From JBAPUB01 sp049282455 (GTDB lineage Bacteria; Actinomycetota; Actinomycetes; JAHEKZ01), in NCBI GenBank assembly GCA_049282455.1, contig JBAPUB010000029.1, forward strand, positions 5,408 to 69,407: DNA of 64,000 nucleotides. Reading direction: 5' to 3'. Position numbers and translations under genes: made by a program. The notes below the pieces were generated by a model. The model saw only the letters and a list, made by a program, of their open reading frames with translations. It was not told the DNA's origin and made no database searches. Positions 61,221 through 64,000 of this stretch are shown here, piece after piece. Each line of letters opens with the position of its first letter. The stretch's first letter is position 1.

Positions 61221-62603
61221 GTGACCGTCGCGCAGTTCCAGACCCCCGCCGACGAGTCCGGCTTCGCCGGTGGGTTCGGGCCGGCCTTCGACCGGACCCC
61301 GCCGCAGGATCTCGAGGCCGAGCAGGGCGTGCTCGGCGGGATGCTGCTGAGCAAGGACGCCATCGCCGACGTCGTCGAGCAGCTCCGCGCCGGCGACTTC
61401 TACAAGCCTGCGCACCAGACGGTGTACGAGGCGATCCTCGACCTCTACGGCCGCGGCGAGCCCGCCGACCCGGTCACCGTCGCCGACGAGCTCACCAAGC
61501 GTGGCGAGATCTCCCGGATCGGCGGTGCGCCGTACCTGCACACGTTGATCGCGTCGGTTCCGACCGCGGCGAACGCTGGGTACTACGCGCGCATCGTCGG
61601 CGAGCGAGCCATCCTGCGACGACTGGTCGAGGCGGGGACCCGGATCGTGCAGCTGGGATACGCCGACACCGGTGAGGTCGACGACGCCGTCGACCGCGCA
61701 CAGGCGGAGATCTACCACGTCACCGAACGACGCACGAGCGAGGACTACCTGCCGCTGTCGCAGATCATGGAGGGCACCCTCGACGAGCTGGAGGCCATCG
61801 GGTCGCGCGGTGGAACCCTGGCGGGCGTTCCGACCGGCTTCACCGACCTGGACAACCTCACCAATGGCCTGCATCCCGGCCAGCTCGTGGTCGTCGCCGC
61901 TCGGCCCGGCCTCGGCAAGTCGACGGTCGCGCTGGACTTCGCGCGAGCGGCCTCCATCAAGCACGGCCTGACCAGTGTCATCTTCAGCCTCGAGATGACC
62001 CGCAACGAGATCACCATGCGTCTTCTCTCCGCCGAGGCGCGAGTGGCACTGCACCACATGCGCACGGGGTCGATGAGCGACGACGACTGGACCAGGCTCG
62101 CGCGCAAGATGAGCGAGGTCGCGAGCGCGCCACTGTTCATCGACGACTCTCCCAACATGAACATGATGGAGATCCGCGCCAAGTGCCGCCGACTCAAGCA
62201 GCGTCACGACCTCAAGCTCATCGTCGTCGACTACCTGCAGCTCATGAGCAGCGGCAAGCGCGTCGAGAGCCGCCAGCAGGAGGTCGCCGAGTTCTCGCGC
62301 TCGCTGAAGCTGCTGGCCAAAGAGCTGGGTGTTCCGGTCGTCGCGCTCAGCCAGCTGAACCGCGGTCCCGAGCAGCGCACCGACAAGCGCCCGATGTTGT
62401 CCGACCTGCGTGAGTCCGGCTCGATCGAGCAGGACTCCGACGTCGTCATGCTGCTGCACCGCGAGGACGCCTACGAGCGCGAGTCGCCGCGGGCAGGTGA
62501 AGCCGACTTCATCATCGCCAAGCACCGCAACGGACCGACGGCAACGGTCACGGTGGCCTTCCAGGGCCACTACTCGCGCTTCGTCGACATGGCCAACAGC
62601 TGA
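61221..62603 (+). CDS. dnaB: Replicative DNA helicase DnaB
   Basis: The 460-residue hexameric helicase unwinds DNA at the replication fork. The N-terminal domain (PPQDLEAEQGVLGGMLL) is followed by the RecA-like core with AARPGLGKSTVALDFA, SLEMTRNEI, LIVVDYLQLM and ALSQLNRGPEQR. No intein interrupts it, unlike many mycobacterial DnaBs. GTG 61221 follows CAGGAG. Its putative loader DciA is encoded near gyrB. Confidence 0.97.
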   Translation: MTVAQFQTPADESGFAGGFGPAFDRTPPQDLEAEQGVLGGMLLSKDAIADVVEQLRAGDFYKPAHQTVYEAILDLYGRGEPADPVTVADELTKRGEISRIGGAPYLHTLIASVPTAANAGYYARIVGERAILRRLVEAGTRIVQLGYADTGEVDDAVDRAQAEIYHVTERRTSEDYLPLSQIMEGTLDELEAIGSRGGTLAGVPTGFTDLDNLTNGLHPGQLVVVAARPGLGKSTVALDFARAASIKHGLTSVIFSLEMTRNEITMRLLSAEARVALHHMRTGSMSDDDWTRLARKMSEVASAPLFIDDSPNMNMMEIRAKCRRLKQRHDLKLIVVDYLQLMSSGKRVESRQQEVAEFSRSLKLLAKELGVPVVALSQLNRGPEQRTDKRPMLSDLRESGSIEQDSDVVMLLHREDAYERESPRAGEADFIIAKHRNGPTATVTVAFQGHYSRFVDMANS

Positions 62604-62625
62604 CGTCAACTGCTGGGAGTTCGCG

Positions 62626-62850
62626 GTGGGTGACCTCGACGGCCTGCGACCAGCGTCGGACTCCGACGCCCCGCTGATCCAGCGACTGGTCGCCGAAGCG
62701 TACGGAGACTACGTCGCTCGCATCGGCATGAAGCCCAACCCGGTGGTCGACGACTATGCGCGGCGCATCGCCGACGACGAGGTGTGGGTACTCGGCCAAG
62801 ACCCACTTGACGCAGTTCTCGTGCTCGTCGATCACGGCTCGTGCGGTGTG
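62626..62850 (+). pseudogene. GNAT acetyltransferase remnant, truncated against rsgA
   Basis: From GTG 62626 (GGGAG seven bases before) the frame reads MGDLDGLRPASDSDAPLIQR and continues GDYVARIGMKPNPVVDDYAR, ending GNAT-like similarity around VLVLVDHG. The acetyl-CoA-binding half (R/QxxGxG/A) is missing. The open frame runs on meaninglessly on the strand opposite rsgA to 63267. A deletion joining the gene to the rsgA 3' end is the simplest explanation. The 3' limit given is approximate. Confidence 0.7.
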
Positions 62851-62915
62851 GATGTCGAAGCTCCTTCAACCCTGAGCCCAGGGGCCGATCGGTTCCGGTC
62901 TCACAGCCAGCGAGA

Positions 62916-63980
62916 TCAGGGCCGGATCTGTTGCGAACGCAGCTCGCGCGCTCGAGTGCGCCACTTCGCTCTTTCGGCTGCCCGGAGTCGGGCATCCGCG
63001 CGACGTTCCAACCATGCCGCCTCGCGCTGGAGCTTGCGCCAGGACACGAGGCGTCGCTCATCCAGCACGCCGGTCTCGATGGCGGAGAGCACGGCACAGC
63101 CGGGCTCGGTCTCGTGCACGCAGTCGGAGAAGCGGCATGCGGTCGCGAGCTCCTCCAGGTCGGCGAAGACCTGGTCGAGGGCCTCACTGCTGGCTAGTCC
63201 GACACTGCGCAAGCCAGGCGTGTCGATCACCATGGCCCCGCCGGGAAGGACGATGAGCTCACGGTGAACCGTTGTGTGCCGGCCTCGGTGGTCGCTGCGC
63301 ACCTCGGCCGTCTCCATGACGGGGTGCTGGGCGAGAAGGTTGACCAGCGTCGACTTGCCGGCACCTGACGGCCCGATGAATGCGACCACTGTTCCGGTCA
63401 GCAACCGTTCGCGCAGCATGGCCACGCCGTCCGCCCAGGCCGAGCTGCAGATGATGACGTCAACACCCGGAGCGTTGTCCCGAGCGACTTCGATGGACGC
63501 GTCGAGATCGACTGCTAGGTCAGCCTTGGTCAGCACCAGCAGCGGTTGGGCACCGGACTCCCAGCCGAGAGCGAGCAGTCGTTCGATGCGCCCCGGCCGG
63601 GGTGCTGCGTTGACCGGTTCGATGACAGCGACGAGGTCCATGTTGGCTGCCAGCACCTGCCGCTGTGAGCTTCCAGGTGTCACGGAGGCGCGAGTGATCG
63701 CCGTCCCTCGCGGATGGATGGAGTGGACGAGCCTGCGCCCCTCGTCGAGGGTTCGCAAAGACACTCGATCACCGACGACCGGCTGCTGCGACGCATCCGC
63801 TGCGGCGGCGGACTTCACGGCCGGGCCGAGCTCGGCCCGGACTCGCTCATGGGTGCCCTCGAGCAGGACGTCGACGGCTCCGCGGTCGACGCGGGCCAGA
63901 CGACCGGTCAGTGGCGGTTCGAGTGGTGTGGGCGGATGGGAAGACAGATGCGGTCGAAGTTCGTCATTCGAAGGTGGCAC
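62916..63980 (-). CDS. rsgA: Ribosome small subunit-dependent GTPase A
   Basis: The 354-residue circularly permuted GTPase assists late 30S maturation. An OB fold (20-105) precedes the G domain: TKAD (151-154), GPSGAGKS (203-210) and DTPG (253-256). A zinc knuckle follows, with Cys282, Cys287, His289 and Cys295, and a basic C-terminal helix. GTG start with AAGGA upstream. The last 20 bases of the window are too short to identify the neighbour. Confidence 0.95.
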   Translation of the reverse strand: MPPSNDELRPHLSSHPPTPLEPPLTGRLARVDRGAVDVLLEGTHERVRAELGPAVKSAAAADASQQPVVGDRVSLRTLDEGRRLVHSIHPRGTAITRASVTPGSSQRQVLAANMDLVAVIEPVNAAPRPGRIERLLALGWESGAQPLLVLTKADLAVDLDASIEVARDNAPGVDVIICSSAWADGVAMLRERLLTGTVVAFIGPSGAGKSTLVNLLAQHPVMETAEVRSDHRGRHTTVHRELIVLPGGAMVIDTPGLRSVGLASSEALDQVFADLEELATACRFSDCVHETEPGCAVLSAIETGVLDERRLVSWRKLQREAAWLERRADARLRAAERAKWRTRARELRSQQIRP

Positions 63981-64000
63981 GGAGGGTCCTTGAGAGACAC

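Overview
The window is chromosomal DNA from a high-GC Gram-positive bacterium (Actinomycetota) and contains the replication origin neighbourhood. Evidence is the block dnaA-dnaN-recF-dciA-gyrB-gyrA, the opposite arm rpmH-rnpA-yidD-yidC-jag-rsmG-parA-parB, the actinobacterial markers DLW-39, DUF3566, DUF5318, DUF6049, SigM and Ino1, frequent GTG/TTG starts and very GC-rich third codon positions. The order parB ... sigM ... murJ ... pcnA ... ino1 ... rpsF-ssb-rpsR-rplI ... dnaB is the one known from Streptomyces and many Micrococcales. A genus cannot be named from the sequence alone.

Layout. 1-4.4 kb: the 3' end of a serine hydrolase, a cyclophilin-rhomboid-thiolase run, a Tat-exported esterase, and tRNA-Ala/tRNA-Ile flanking the tiny DLW-39 gene. 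4.4-15 kb: DUF3566, gyrA, gyrB, dciA-like, recF, dnaN and dnaA, all on the minus strand, with the likely oriC at 12.9-13.35 kb. 15.4-21 kb: plus-strand RNA-processing, membrane-insertion and chromosome-segregation genes, with two parS sites inside coding sequence. 21-38 kb: a minus-strand cell-envelope and redox block (CwlM-like amidase, trxA, trxB, SigM and anti-sigma factor, pseudokinase, MurJ, DUF6049, MutT4-like). It is interrupted between the pseudokinase and murJ by about 7.3 kb of accessory genes (NlpC/P60, small membrane protein, NTF2-like, hydrolase, RidA, P-type ATPase, metallo-hydrolase). 38-52 kb: a chemoreceptor-like protein, PcnA, an MFS exporter, Ino1/PadR, a bifunctional penicillin-binding protein, GT87, a frameshifted GNAT, an alanine-racemase-like protein, FemX and exonuclease III. 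52-64 kb: rpsF-ssb-rpsR-rplI, a MATE exporter, a divergent MurT/GatD-like pair, a VOC protein, HemY with a radical SAM partner, dnaB, a truncated GNAT and rsgA.

Replication and segregation genes (DnaA, DnaN, DnaB, DciA, ParA/ParB/parS) are interleaved with peptidoglycan assembly genes (MurJ, pseudokinase, CwlM-like, PBP, FemX, MurT/GatD). This is typical of actinobacterial origins, where growth and chromosome duplication are genetically linked.

The most unusual points are these. The GatD-like glutamine amidotransferase has Gly at the catalytic Cys position and is paired with a divergent MurT. A cluster of DnaA boxes lies between the MATE gene and murT, 42 kb from oriC. The alanine-racemase-like protein next to FemX has lost the catalytic Tyr. 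MurJ and its pseudokinase are split by an accessory island. A 13-bp tandem repeat overlaps the trxA stop codon. No CRISPR array, insertion sequence, prophage or rRNA gene was seen.
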